From Corynebacterium yonathiae (GTDB lineage Bacteria > Actinomycetota > Actinomycetes > Mycobacteriales > Mycobacteriaceae): 40,003 bases of DNA. The stretch's first letter is position 1; every line of letters starts with the position of its first letter. Positions 15,976-24,939 of the stretch are shown here, piece by piece. The position numbers were made by a program, and so were the translations under genes. The notes below the pieces were generated by a model, which had not been told where the DNA came from, did not search any database, and worked only from the letters and a program-made list of their open reading frames with translations. Where the stretch lies: NCBI RefSeq assembly GCF_022288805.1, contig NZ_JAKOPM010000020.1:1-40003 (forward strand). The letters run 5' to 3'.

Positions 15976-17762
15976 AAAAGCTTCCGGTGGCTGCAATAGT
16001 TGCGTTAATCGTGACTCTGGCAGGTATAGCTCCTGCCAATGCGCAAGAAGCCAAGGATGAGTTTCAACAGTTAGTTGAAGACTGCCAAGCAGAATTAGAT
16101 TACTCCCCCGAGGGGAGCATTGATCGAAAGATTGATGAGGCGATCACCCCAGACGATTGGGAAGATACTCTTTTCGAAACATTCGAAAAGTTTGACTGTA
16201 ACTTCACCGAAGGCGTGAAGCACCCGATGAAGGCAATGTCCGCAGGTGCCTCTGAGTTTTGGGGAGATCCAGTTGGTGACTTCACCAAGTCTGTACTTGA
16301 GGGTAATAACCAAGCGCTCCAGACAGTTATGACGTTCTGGATGGACTGGCGTATGGACAAAAACATCATGGACGGGTCTGTCCAAGGTGTGAAGAACATC
16401 GTGCTTGGAATTGCTGGTATGGCGCTGATTTCTTCCTTGATTATTGGCGGCATGCACATGGCCTATGACCGAAGACAAGGCGTTGCCGACGGTCTAGAGA
16501 GTATGGGAAAGAATATCGGCAGCTACCTGCTATTTTCCACACTAATCGTGGGATTGGGAACGGGGGCAATGGTTGCTTCTGATCAACTTGCAGATTGGGT
16601 TATGAAGCAATTTGGCGCGAGCGATGCCGAATCGGTTCTCGGTGCTTCTGAGTTAAATGAGGAAATGGGCGGGCCGATCCTTATGCTGGCGCTGGCCGGT
16701 GTGGGTGTTGCTGGCTCCATTATGCAGATCGTTTCTTTAGCGACCCGTACTTTGCTCTTCCCGATTGCATTGGGCATGACGCCAGCGTTAGCTGCCTTCT
16801 CTTATACGAATATTGGACGACAAGGCCTTAATCACGTGGTGTCTATGTTGATTGCTTGTGTGCTTTTCAAGCCGATTTCAGCGCTGTTGTATTGCGTGAC
16901 TTTTTGGCAGTCAGCGTCTGGCGGCGAGGACATGATGTCTGCAGTGATGACTGTTTTGATGTTGGCTGCTGCCGGATTTTCGGGCCCTGCGCTGGTGCGC
17001 ACCGTTGCCCCGTTCGTATCGCAAGCAGGCGGCGGTGGTGCAGGTTCCGTGTTGTCTGGTGCGGCAGGACTCGCAGGTGCTGCAGGCGGTGCTATCGGTA
17101 TGGCCGGTGGCGCACTGATGGGCGGTGCCGGTGGTGCTGTTGCAGGCGCGAAGGCTGGTTCTTCCGCAAAGAATGCAGCTCCGGGCGGTGGAGCAGGGGG
17201 ATCGGGAAGCAGCCCGCTTGGTGGCGGTTCCGGTGGAAGCCCTCTCGGAGGCGGTTCCGGAGGCTCCGGGGGCTCTGGCGGATCTGGCGGATCTGGGGGT
17301 TCTGCTGGTGCAGGCCCGGCAAGTCGTGGCGATTCTGGCACCACGGCTTCTGGTTCCAGCCAAGGTAGTAGCAGTTCGCGTGCGGTATCTCCCGGTGGCT
17401 CGAGGTCTGGTGCAGCTAGTACGTCCGGCAGTGAAGGTGCGAGTGTTCGCCCAGCCAACTCGGGCGCTGGCGGTAGTGCGGCTGGCGGTAGTGCGGCTGG
17501 CGCAGGAGCGCGTGGTGCCGCAGCAGGAACGGGAGGCGCGCGCCGCACCACCATGAGCGGTGCCACAGGTGGTTCTCGTCTCGGAGGGGCTGCTCGGGGA
17601 GCACGCCGCGGAGTAAGCCGGGGCGTGCGAACTGGACGCGTATTAGCAGGACAAGGAGCGCGCGGCGGTCGTGCCGCAGGCTCAGCAGCACGTCAAATCC
17701 AAGGAATCCTTGATGAGTCCATTGGTCAACAAGGCAACTATCACGGAAATGTAAGGAGGTAA
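15963..17762 (+). CDS. Polytopic VirB6/TrbL-like channel protein
   Basis: This 599-residue protein has an N-terminal signal-like helix ending PANAQ, an extracytoplasmic region (about 28-140) and six predicted membrane helices between about 145 and 350. A long Gly/Ala/Ser-rich, then Arg-rich, low-complexity cytoplasmic tail follows (about 350-599). Examples of the helices are NIVLGIAGMALISSLIIGG and MMSAVMTVLMLAAAGFSG. This is the layout of TrbL/VirB6-type proteins of Gram-positive T4SS, which form the inner-membrane channel. The repeated GGSGGSGG blocks (about 415-440) cause a long open frame on the opposite strand that is not a gene. It overlaps the previous gene and is followed 5 bp later by the SCO6880-family gene. 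Confidence 0.82.
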   Translation: MELLKKLPVAAIVALIVTLAGIAPANAQEAKDEFQQLVEDCQAELDYSPEGSIDRKIDEAITPDDWEDTLFETFEKFDCNFTEGVKHPMKAMSAGASEFWGDPVGDFTKSVLEGNNQALQTVMTFWMDWRMDKNIMDGSVQGVKNIVLGIAGMALISSLIIGGMHMAYDRRQGVADGLESMGKNIGSYLLFSTLIVGLGTGAMVASDQLADWVMKQFGASDAESVLGASELNEEMGGPILMLALAGVGVAGSIMQIVSLATRTLLFPIALGMTPALAAFSYTNIGRQGLNHVVSMLIACVLFKPISALLYCVTFWQSASGGEDMMSAVMTVLMLAAAGFSGPALVRTVAPFVSQAGGGGAGSVLSGAAGLAGAAGGAIGMAGGALMGGAGGAVAGAKAGSSAKNAAPGGGAGGSGSSPLGGGSGGSPLGGGSGGSGGSGGSGGSGGSAGAGPASRGDSGTTASGSSQGSSSSRAVSPGGSRSGAASTSGSEGASVRPANSGAGGSAAGGSAAGAGARGAAAGTGGARRTTMSGATGGSRLGGAARGARRGVSRGVRTGRVLAGQGARGGRAAGSAARQIQGILDESIGQQGNYHGNVRR

Positions 17763-17767
17763 AAGCC

Positions 17768-19252
17768 ATGGCGGATAACGTAGACGTCCCCGTGTACGCA
17801 CTCGGCCAGCCTAGCCGTCGTACTGGTATCGGCGGATTTTCGATGAAAACCACCATCGTTCTAGGCGCGGGCTTCATCGGCTTTTTGGTTTGCCAGCTCG
17901 GCGGAATGCAGAAAATCGGCTTTCTGGTGGTGCTTCCAATCACCGTGATTATCGCCTTGCTGGTCTCGCTTAATGTGGGCGGACGCTCGGTAGCCCAGGT
18001 ATCGGAGATGATTTTTCAGGACTGGCGTCGCCGTGCTCGCGGCGACAACGTCTATATCTCTGGGCCCTCGTCGCGGTTAGCAGGAGGCCGCTACCGCCTT
18101 CCCGGTTCGCTGGCACGTACCGAACTACTTGAAGGAACAGACGCGGTAGGCCGAGACTTCGGCGTGGTCTTTGACCGTCACCGCCGCGAAGCCACAGTTC
18201 TCTTTTCCTGCCAATTGTCAGGACAAACCGCTATGACTCAGGAAGAACGCAATGACATGACGGCTAATTGGGGCCGCTGGCTGGCCGGCCTGTCACTGTC
18301 AGGTGACGTGGTCTCCACTGTCTTTGTTACGAACTCTCGCCCTGATACTGGCGAGCTGGTGGCTAAGGAAGTCCAGGCAACGGTTCACGACGACGCGCCC
18401 GAGGTAGCAAAGCGCATTATGCAAGAAGCCTCTGATGAATTGTCGGTCGGAATCCCTGAGACAGAAGCTCATATCGCAGTCACGTTGAAAGTGAGCGTTG
18501 CTGAAACAGACGACACTAGCTTCTTGCAGCTAATTGGCACCCGCCTTCCCGGCCTGTACGAGGAACTGACCTGGTCGGGAATCCAGGCAGCTCCCATGGA
18601 TGCAGAAGAAGTCTGCGCACGCGCACACAAGTTCTTTAACCCTGCCGCCGAAGGCGACTTTGAAGAGATTTCCGTTGGCGGAAACACCCACGATCTCGAA
18701 TGGTTCGACGCGGGCCCAGCGTTCCATGACGTGCGCAAGAACGTCTATCGCCATGATGGTGTGTCTTCGGTGACGTGGGAAATGGCCTCCGCGCCCCGCT
18801 CTACGTTTGAAGACACCTTGCTCGGCAACCTGATTGCACCTCATGCACGCATTGACCGTAAGCGCGTCGCGCTGGTTTACCGCCCGTATGAGGCCGGTAC
18901 AGGTGCTTCCCGTGTGGAGGCAGAGCACCGAGACGCGATGGTGGCGGCTAACTCATCAAAGAAAATCCGGTCGGCTGCTGCTGAAATGCGTCTAGAGCAC
19001 ACCGAAGCAGCGCGTAGAGCACAAGCACGCGGTGCGCAGTTGGGACGCTACAGCCTGTTTGTCACTGCCACGACAGAAGATGAAGAACTTCTGGGGCGTA
19101 TTCGCCACGACGTCAAGCAGCTAGGCGCACAAGCCAACCTGCGGTTGCGCGAGATGTCGCGCCAGCAAGACGCAGGGTTCATCACGTCGTGCGGGCTTGG
19201 CCAGATTCCATGGACGAAGGAATCTACGTCCGCGCTGGCGGCACAAGGATAG
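17768..19252 (+). CDS. SCO6880/PrgI-family T4SS protein
   Basis: This 494-residue protein starts 5 bp after the previous stop behind a near-perfect AAGGAGG. Two N-terminal membrane helices (about 28-46 and 49-70) follow the short VPVYALGQPSRRTGIGGF motif. The rest is a cytoplasmic domain resembling the N-terminal part of VirB4, without a P-loop. This combination is the SCO6880 family, standard in actinobacterial transfer clusters, where it acts like a VirB3-VirB4 N-terminal fusion docking the ATPase to the membrane. It ends with MSRQQDAGFITSCGLGQIPW, a motif echoed in the following gene. The true ATPase is two genes downstream. Confidence 0.85.
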   Translation: MADNVDVPVYALGQPSRRTGIGGFSMKTTIVLGAGFIGFLVCQLGGMQKIGFLVVLPITVIIALLVSLNVGGRSVAQVSEMIFQDWRRRARGDNVYISGPSSRLAGGRYRLPGSLARTELLEGTDAVGRDFGVVFDRHRREATVLFSCQLSGQTAMTQEERNDMTANWGRWLAGLSLSGDVVSTVFVTNSRPDTGELVAKEVQATVHDDAPEVAKRIMQEASDELSVGIPETEAHIAVTLKVSVAETDDTSFLQLIGTRLPGLYEELTWSGIQAAPMDAEEVCARAHKFFNPAAEGDFEEISVGGNTHDLEWFDAGPAFHDVRKNVYRHDGVSSVTWEMASAPRSTFEDTLLGNLIAPHARIDRKRVALVYRPYEAGTGASRVEAEHRDAMVAANSSKKIRSAAAEMRLEHTEAARRAQARGAQLGRYSLFVTATTEDEELLGRIRHDVKQLGAQANLRLREMSRQQDAGFITSCGLGQIPWTKESTSALAAQG

Positions 19253-19262
19253 GGGAAATTAG

Positions 19263-20117
19263 GTGCTTTTCGGACTTTTTGGCAAAAAGAACAAGGCGGG
19301 TCGCACTCTGTCACGCCTGACGAACGTGCAGCTGCATGCTTCTCGTGACAAGGCAGGATTTTCCTTTGGCGCAGTCATTCGCCAAACCCCGCGCGCTACG
19401 GCAACGGTGTGCTTCCAAGTTGATAACCCAGATGAGATTAGCTCGGAGAAGATCTGGGACTGGGAGCAGGCTATTTCTGAAGATGAGTCGGTCATTTCTA
19501 CTGCTTACACCGTCGATTCCACGGGTAGCTATATGTCTGTCACCTTTAAGCAGCTCGATAAAACAGAGCGCAAGGACTCCAACGAGGCCTTGACCCGCCT
19601 TGCCGCGCAGCTGCCTGACTTTTATGAATTCGGCGAGGTGGTCTCGACTCCTATGACTGATGAACAAATCTATGCCCGCGTAGCGAATGCTGTCGGTACT
19701 TCAACTGGACAGTGGCCAGAGCTCAAGGTGGACACAGTGGAAGAGACCACCGCAACTATCACTTTTGACGATGTGGCGGCAATCAGTTTCGACGTCATGG
19801 ACGACGGAGACTTGGACGCTTTGCTTCGTGAGCTTGTGTTGGAGGGAGAACTTGCCGGTGTAGCGCGCTGGACACGAATCTTTAGGCCTGGATCGGAATC
19901 CGAGGAACACGACCCAGGCCGACATTCCGGGATTCTCACAGTCGCGGCGGAAGCAGGCGTGGAACAGATAGAAAACGCCGCAGCGGCACTAATTAGCGAA
20001 TTGTCAGCAGTAGAGCGCCTTCGAGTACGCCGCATTTATGGCCGACAAATGGCGGGCTTCCTCGCAGGCTTAGGCATTGGCGAGCTGGCGTGGGACGCAG
20101 AAAAAGTAACGGTTTAG
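19263..20117 (+). CDS. Soluble paralogue of the SCO6880 C-terminal half
   Basis: This 284-residue protein uses GTG 19263 with AGGGGAA upstream. It has no signal or membrane segment. Its end, RRIYGRQMAGFLAGLGIGELAW, lines up with REMSRQQDAGFITSCGLGQIPW of the gene just upstream. The preceding helical segment and the F-loop (RIFRPGS) also correspond in order. I read it as a shortened duplicate lacking the membrane anchor. It may form a mixed complex with the SCO6880 protein and the VirB4-like ATPase encoded next. The family is otherwise not known to me. Confidence 0.65.
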   Translation: MLFGLFGKKNKAGRTLSRLTNVQLHASRDKAGFSFGAVIRQTPRATATVCFQVDNPDEISSEKIWDWEQAISEDESVISTAYTVDSTGSYMSVTFKQLDKTERKDSNEALTRLAAQLPDFYEFGEVVSTPMTDEQIYARVANAVGTSTGQWPELKVDTVEETTATITFDDVAAISFDVMDDGDLDALLRELVLEGELAGVARWTRIFRPGSESEEHDPGRHSGILTVAAEAGVEQIENAAAALISELSAVERLRVRRIYGRQMAGFLAGLGIGELAWDAEKVTV

Positions 20118-20147
20118 ACACAGGATTCTAGGGAGCAGATTAAAGCA

Positions 20148-21896
20148 ATGGGCACGCACGACGCAGAAATGATTACCCTCCACGAGCAGATCTTGGACGG
20201 CGAGAAGGAAACTCCGTCCCGCTGGTCGAGTGAGGGTAGGCGCTATCGCAAGTGGAAAAAGACGAGCCAGAAGCACGCCGAAGCCATTGAGCGCCAGCGC
20301 CGACGTGCTGGCGGCGCCATGCCGGTGCGCGGCGAAAAGCCTTTCACCATCATGAAACCACGCGGCTTTACCGGCCACCACGCAGGCTACATGGCCGTTC
20401 AAAATGGCCCGATGGAATGGCAGACGACGACGAATCTAGGCTGCGGCTTCAACCCCAATGTCATTGGTGCCCCTGCACCAATTATTGGAACGCCACTAGG
20501 ACGCCATGTCACCACGGGCGCGGCAGTAGGATGCGACCCGTTGTCGTGGTTTCGAGAAGGAATTATCGCTAACCCCTCCTGCTTTATTCTCTCGCTCCCG
20601 TCGCTAGGAAAGTCCACCCTAGTGCGCAAAATGCTCATGGGAGGGGCCTCCAATGGGCAGATTACGATTGCCGCAGGCGATATTAAAGGCGAATACGTCG
20701 GCTTTACCCATCAAGTCCACGGCCAGGTCATTACTGTTGGCCACGGCTATGGGCACATCAATCCTCTTGATGTGGGCGCGCTCGGTCGTGTTATCCCACA
20801 GCTAGAAGCCAAGCGCGCAGAACTTATGTCCTCTGAGCGAGACGAGGCTGCAACAGAAAACGACGATATTTCTCTGCAAAACATTGAAGACTTGCTCAAC
20901 CGCGCAAAAGAGCAAGTCCATGGCCGTCAGGTCACGATGGTAACCACGCTAGTCAGCCTTGGTCGCGGCGGCGCTGTCCAAGACTATGAGTCCATGCTCA
21001 TTTCTGCGGCACTGCGCGGAATGTACGAAGAAGAGCGCATTGACTGGGAAAACCCGCCAGTGCTCAAAGACCTCATTGCCTACATCGAGCGCGGCCCGCA
21101 GTGGCTGCGCAAGCTCGGCAGAGCAGAGACTAACGAACAGTGGAATGCGCGCATTGACGCGCTTGTCCTTTCCCTTAACTCCCTGCTTGACGGCGCTACA
21201 GGCCGTATCTTTGACGGTCAGACTACTACTCCGATTGAGGTAGATTCACCGGCTATTTGTATCGACGTCTCCGCTATTGATCGTGGTGATTCCGCGATGA
21301 AAGCAGCGGTCATGATGGCCTGCTGGGGCTCTGCCTTCGGTGCCATTGAGGCTTCACACATGCTCGCCGATGCCGGCCTTGGCCCTCAGCGCTACTTCAA
21401 TCTGTGCCTCGATGAGATGTGGCAGGTGCTCTCGTCAGCTCCGGGAATGGTCGGCCAGATTGACGCTTTGACGCGCCTAAACCGTACAGACGCGACTGCG
21501 CTGTTTATGATTACCCACACTTTCAAAGACCTAGAGGCCTTGCCGACTGAAGAAGATCGCAAGACAGCAATGGGCTTTATTGAGCGTGCTGGCATGGTTA
21601 TTTGCGGCGGACTTCCCACCAGTGAGCTGGATATTTTGTCTACGCAGTTGGAGTTTTCACCTGCCGAAGCAGAGATGATTGTCTCGTGGTCTCGCGGTGC
21701 GCCGCCTGCGCGTTCACGCACTCGCGGTGCGAGGGCAACCCCGCCTGGTCGTGGACGATTCATGATTAAGCCTGCCAAGGACGGTTCGCCAGGCATTCCG
21801 GTACAGACAATGCTTTTCCCGACCGAAGTCCAAGAACAGCTACACAATACGAATGCCCGCTTCGAGGACTTCTTCTTGGAAGGTGAGGGGGCATAG
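20148..21896 (+). CDS. VirB4-like T4SS ATPase
   Basis: This 582-residue cytoplasmic protein has Walker A SLPSLGKSTLVRK near 149, an acidic GDIKGEYVGF segment near 178, and Walker B YFNLCLDEMWQV near 417. A TRLNRTDATALFMITHTFKDL sensor-like region and a C-terminal ARATPPGRGRF motif follow. This is the ATPase half of VirB4/TraC. The N-terminal half appears to be supplied by the SCO6880-family proteins immediately upstream, so VirB4 is split here as in other actinobacteria. It powers assembly and substrate transfer. AGGGAG upstream supports the start, and the stop abuts the next ATG with no spacing. Confidence 0.88.
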   Translation: MGTHDAEMITLHEQILDGEKETPSRWSSEGRRYRKWKKTSQKHAEAIERQRRRAGGAMPVRGEKPFTIMKPRGFTGHHAGYMAVQNGPMEWQTTTNLGCGFNPNVIGAPAPIIGTPLGRHVTTGAAVGCDPLSWFREGIIANPSCFILSLPSLGKSTLVRKMLMGGASNGQITIAAGDIKGEYVGFTHQVHGQVITVGHGYGHINPLDVGALGRVIPQLEAKRAELMSSERDEAATENDDISLQNIEDLLNRAKEQVHGRQVTMVTTLVSLGRGGAVQDYESMLISAALRGMYEEERIDWENPPVLKDLIAYIERGPQWLRKLGRAETNEQWNARIDALVLSLNSLLDGATGRIFDGQTTTPIEVDSPAICIDVSAIDRGDSAMKAAVMMACWGSAFGAIEASHMLADAGLGPQRYFNLCLDEMWQVLSSAPGMVGQIDALTRLNRTDATALFMITHTFKDLEALPTEEDRKTAMGFIERAGMVICGGLPTSELDILSTQLEFSPAEAEMIVSWSRGAPPARSRTRGARATPPGRGRFMIKPAKDGSPGIPVQTMLFPTEVQEQLHNTNARFEDFFLEGEGA

Positions 21897-22193
21897 ATGT
21901 CTGGCTTTGTAAGTCCTTTTGATGAGTCCACTAAACGCCAGGCCATGGCGGAATTTCAAGCAACGTGGAAAGAATATTCCTCTGCGTCTGCCGCAGCGAA
22001 AGCAATCGCTAAAGACTGGGGCATGGGCCGCACAACGCTTACGGAATGGCTGCAAGAAGAAAACCTCTGGCCGTCTCCCACGGTCAAGCAGGTTCAGCAC
22101 CTGCAACGAGAAATTAACCGCCTAAAGCGGCGAAATGAGCATCTGCAAGAAGAAAACGAGCGACTACGACGACTAAGGAGTCAAGACGGATGA
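21897..22193 (+). CDS. HTH-coiled-coil protein resembling IS3 OrfA
   Basis: This 98-residue protein begins directly after the preceding stop, and its own stop overlaps the next ATG, so it is an integral part of the operon. Residues about 28-58 (AAAKAIAKDWGMGRTTLTEW) form an HTH like that in OrfA transposase subunits. Residues 63-98 form a leucine-zipper-like coiled coil (HLQREINRLKRRNEHLQEEN). No OrfB or inverted repeats are present, so it is not an active insertion sequence. It is probably a domesticated DNA-binding dimer that regulates transfer or tethers DNA to the T4SS ATPase. Confidence 0.75.
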   Translation: MSGFVSPFDESTKRQAMAEFQATWKEYSSASAAAKAIAKDWGMGRTTLTEWLQEENLWPSPTVKQVQHLQREINRLKRRNEHLQEENERLRRLRSQDG

Positions 22194-24331
22194 AAAAGGT
22201 TATCGGAATCGCCGTCGCTATCGTCCTATTTCTCGTCCTTATCATCGTCGTTGTCCTAGATGGCGGTAACGAGGATGAAGTATGTGCCGAAGATGAAGGC
22301 GGCTCGGGCTCAGGTGATGTTGTCGTTGATGGTGACTTTGCTTACCCGAGCGATAAAGAAGCCACCCAGGAGACCTCTCCTTATGGCCCACGCGAGGGCG
22401 GTATGCACTTCGGTCAAGACATTGCAGGCCCACGAGGTACTCCTATTTACGCTTTCGCAGATGGTCGCGTTATCCAAGCCCAAGACTCTGGCGTGCAAGG
22501 ATTCGGCGGTTGGGTTGTCGTGGAACACGACATCGACGGTAAGAAAATTCAAACCGTGTACGGTCACGAAGAACCTGGTCAGGTCAAGGTCAAGACCGGC
22601 GACAAAGTTACTAAGGGCCAGCACATTGCCGATATGGGCAGTGCCGGTCAGTCTTCTGGCCCTCACCTGCACTTCGAGGTTGTCGAGGGTGACCGAGCAG
22701 CAGGCGGTGAGCGCGTCGACCCTAAGCCATGGCTGGAAAAGGCCGAAGAAGGCAAAAAGGGCGGCGGAGATTCCGACAAGAAGGACAAAGACTCTAAAAA
22801 GAACTCGGACGGCGGAGGAAAAGTCCTTGTCGTAGGCGATTCCATTTCCAACGGTGCGCGCAGCCAGATTGAAAGCGCGATTCCAGGAGCCGAAGTCAGG
22901 GCCAAAGACTCCAAGCAATACGCAGCCGGTATGCAAGAAATCGACGACGGCGACCAATTCGACACTGTGGTCATGGCCCTAGGCACGAACGGCGAAGTGG
23001 GACAAGACCAGTTCGACGCGGCTAAAAACAAGATTGGTGACGCCAACCTGGTTCTTATGACTATCGCCGGTGTACCTCACGCCGACAGCTTTAATAAGTC
23101 GGTGAAAAAGTCTGGGTATGACTACTTTGACTGGGCAGCAGAGGCGAATAAAGATCCCGGAATGCTCGTTGATGGCGTCCACCCTGGCCCCTCTGGATCG
23201 AAGATCTTCGCCGACACCATGGCCGCCGCTGTAGGCGGCGGAAGCAAAGAAAGCTCGGATAGCGGCAGTAAAAAGAGCAAGTCTAAAGGCAGCGGACAGC
23301 CCGCTGACGAAAAGGGCGGATTCGAGGGGCTTAGCGGTCGCCAGCTCGCCCTGGCGAAACAGATCGTTGCAATTGGCGAGAGCATGCACGTCGATGAGAA
23401 GGGACGACAGATTGCTGTAGCTACCGCTAAGCACGAGTCCCAGCTACAGGTCTACGCCAACGATGGAGTTATTACCCCAGAAGAACAAAGCGGTATGGCC
23501 GACGATGTGACGTCCGAAAAGCTCAAAAAGTCGCTGGATTTCCCGCACGATGCAGTAAGTAGTGACCACGGCTCTGTAGGCACCTTCCAGCAGCAGGTTG
23601 GTATTTGGGGTGAGGTAGAAGAACTGATGAACCCAGCAGTTCAGGCGAAGAACTTCTATGAGCACCTCGAAGACGTCGATTACCAAGGAATGGAAGTAGG
23701 TGCAGCCGCAAGTACGGTTCAGGGAAACGATACGGGTACGGGCGTTTACCAGCAAGAAGCTGATATTGCGACCAAGCTGGTAGATAAATATCGCGGTGCG
23801 GGCAAGGACTTGTCCGAGGAAGAAATTGAAGCCTTGGGCGAGGCCAACGTAGGTGATGGCTGTGATACCGAAGCCGGAAACGGCGATTCCAGCGATGACC
23901 CGGCACCGTCTGGTGAGCTTGGCGAGCGCATTGTCGCCGCAGCACGTAAAGAATTCGGTTATCCCTACGTGTGGGGCGGTGGCGACGAGAACGGCCCGAC
24001 GAAGGGACAAGACGGCGGAGAAGAAGGCTACGACTGTTCCGGACTTGTTCTTCGTGCGGTGGCTGTCGCTACCAAGGGCAAGGTCAAGCTACCTCACCAG
24101 ACGCAGGCACAGGCCAAAGATGAGCACCTGAAAAAGGTTGACTGGGAGGACAAAAAGCCCGGCGACATCATTCTCATCGGCGGCGATGGAGCAGAACACC
24201 ACGTTGCGATCTACTCCGGCAAGAAAGACGGAAAGGACAAATGGATCGAGGCTCAAACCTATGGCGTGGACTCCGGTGAATACGACGTACGCACCGATGA
24301 GCCACATCAAGCGTATCGAGTAAGCGAATAA
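22190..24331 (+). CDS. Four-domain cell-envelope hydrolase (M23, SGNH, lytic transglycosylase-like, NlpC/P60)
   Basis: This 713-residue membrane-anchored protein has an N-terminal helix (about 4-22). Four domains follow. M23 peptidase is about 65-185, with MHFGQDIAG and SGPHLHFEV zinc ligands. SGNH/GDSL hydrolase is about 208-350, with GDSISNG, LGTNGE and DGVHPG carrying Ser, Asn and Asp-His. A lytic-transglycosylase-like domain is about 378-545, with ATAKHESQL holding the Glu and GTFQQ. NlpC/P60 is about 574-713, with YDCSGLV and EHHVAIYSG. All expected catalytic residues are present. It should open peptidoglycan by endopeptidase and glycan cleavage, while the SGNH domain may remove O-acyl groups. 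VirB1-type hydrolases normally have one or two of these domains. It overlaps the previous gene by 4 bases. Confidence 0.88.
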   Translation: MKKVIGIAVAIVLFLVLIIVVVLDGGNEDEVCAEDEGGSGSGDVVVDGDFAYPSDKEATQETSPYGPREGGMHFGQDIAGPRGTPIYAFADGRVIQAQDSGVQGFGGWVVVEHDIDGKKIQTVYGHEEPGQVKVKTGDKVTKGQHIADMGSAGQSSGPHLHFEVVEGDRAAGGERVDPKPWLEKAEEGKKGGGDSDKKDKDSKKNSDGGGKVLVVGDSISNGARSQIESAIPGAEVRAKDSKQYAAGMQEIDDGDQFDTVVMALGTNGEVGQDQFDAAKNKIGDANLVLMTIAGVPHADSFNKSVKKSGYDYFDWAAEANKDPGMLVDGVHPGPSGSKIFADTMAAAVGGGSKESSDSGSKKSKSKGSGQPADEKGGFEGLSGRQLALAKQIVAIGESMHVDEKGRQIAVATAKHESQLQVYANDGVITPEEQSGMADDVTSEKLKKSLDFPHDAVSSDHGSVGTFQQQVGIWGEVEELMNPAVQAKNFYEHLEDVDYQGMEVGAAASTVQGNDTGTGVYQQEADIATKLVDKYRGAGKDLSEEEIEALGEANVGDGCDTEAGNGDSSDDPAPSGELGERIVAAARKEFGYPYVWGGGDENGPTKGQDGGEEGYDCSGLVLRAVAVATKGKVKLPHQTQAQAKDEHLKKVDWEDKKPGDIILIGGDGAEHHVAIYSGKKDGKDKWIEAQTYGVDSGEYDVRTDEPHQAYRVSE

Positions 24332-24348
24332 GAAAAGGCAGGACAGCA

Positions 24349-24915
24349 ATGAAAAAGACAGCTATCGCACTCGCCCTGGCCAGCACTGTAGCGCTCACGG
24401 CGTGCGGAAATGATGAGCCAGACGGAACGGATACCGGCATGGAAGACCCCACGGTAAGCCAGTGGGAGCAGCCCGAAGTGCGCGGCCCGCTTCAAGACAC
24501 TGACCAAGAAGACGTGGACAAAGTAGCCCATGATGTTGTCGAGCAGATCTTCTCCTGGTCTCCAAAAGACGATCACACCATCGCCGATGCTGCCCGCAAG
24601 GCCGAGCCATTGATGGATGAAGACTTTGCCTACGACAACCGCGATTCTTGGTCGGGGATGTTCAAAGTGCCTGGCAAACAGTGGGCTAGTTGGGTCGACG
24701 ATAAGGCTACGGCCTCGGTAGAGCTCACCGAAGGCCTAGAAGAGCGTCCCGAAGACACCGATATGGAAGCCCGACGCCAGTACTCGGTAGAAGTCACCGT
24801 CAAGGGTGACAAGCATGAGCAGAAACTGCGCTATGACGTCTTCGCGCACTTTAACAACCTGGGGTGGTGGAGGCTAGACAACATCACCATTTCTCAGCCG
24901 CAGACCATGTCCTAA
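24349..24915 (+). CDS. Small exported lipoprotein, VirB8/NTF2-like
   Basis: This 188-residue protein has a lipoprotein signal peptide (lipobox LTAC, Cys at about residue 24). An acidic spacer and one compact domain follow (about 45-188). The domain starts with DVDKVAHDVVEQIFSW and ends GWWRLDNITI, a helix-then-strand order compatible with an NTF2-like fold, as in TcpC/VirB8-type proteins. It lies between the wall hydrolase and the cytoplasmic genes of the transfer operon. The family is not recognised with certainty. AAGGCAGGA upstream supports the start. Confidence 0.7.
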   Translation: MKKTAIALALASTVALTACGNDEPDGTDTGMEDPTVSQWEQPEVRGPLQDTDQEDVDKVAHDVVEQIFSWSPKDDHTIADAARKAEPLMDEDFAYDNRDSWSGMFKVPGKQWASWVDDKATASVELTEGLEERPEDTDMEARRQYSVEVTVKGDKHEQKLRYDVFAHFNNLGWWRLDNITISQPQTMS

Positions 24916-24939
24916 ACAGATACGACAAGGAGTAAAACC

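Noticed and set aside
16832..17566. 244-codon minus-strand frame rich in Pro and Ala
   Set aside because: It mirrors the Gly/Ser/Ala repeat tail of the VirB6/TrbL-like protein. Low stop density is explained by GC-rich repeats.
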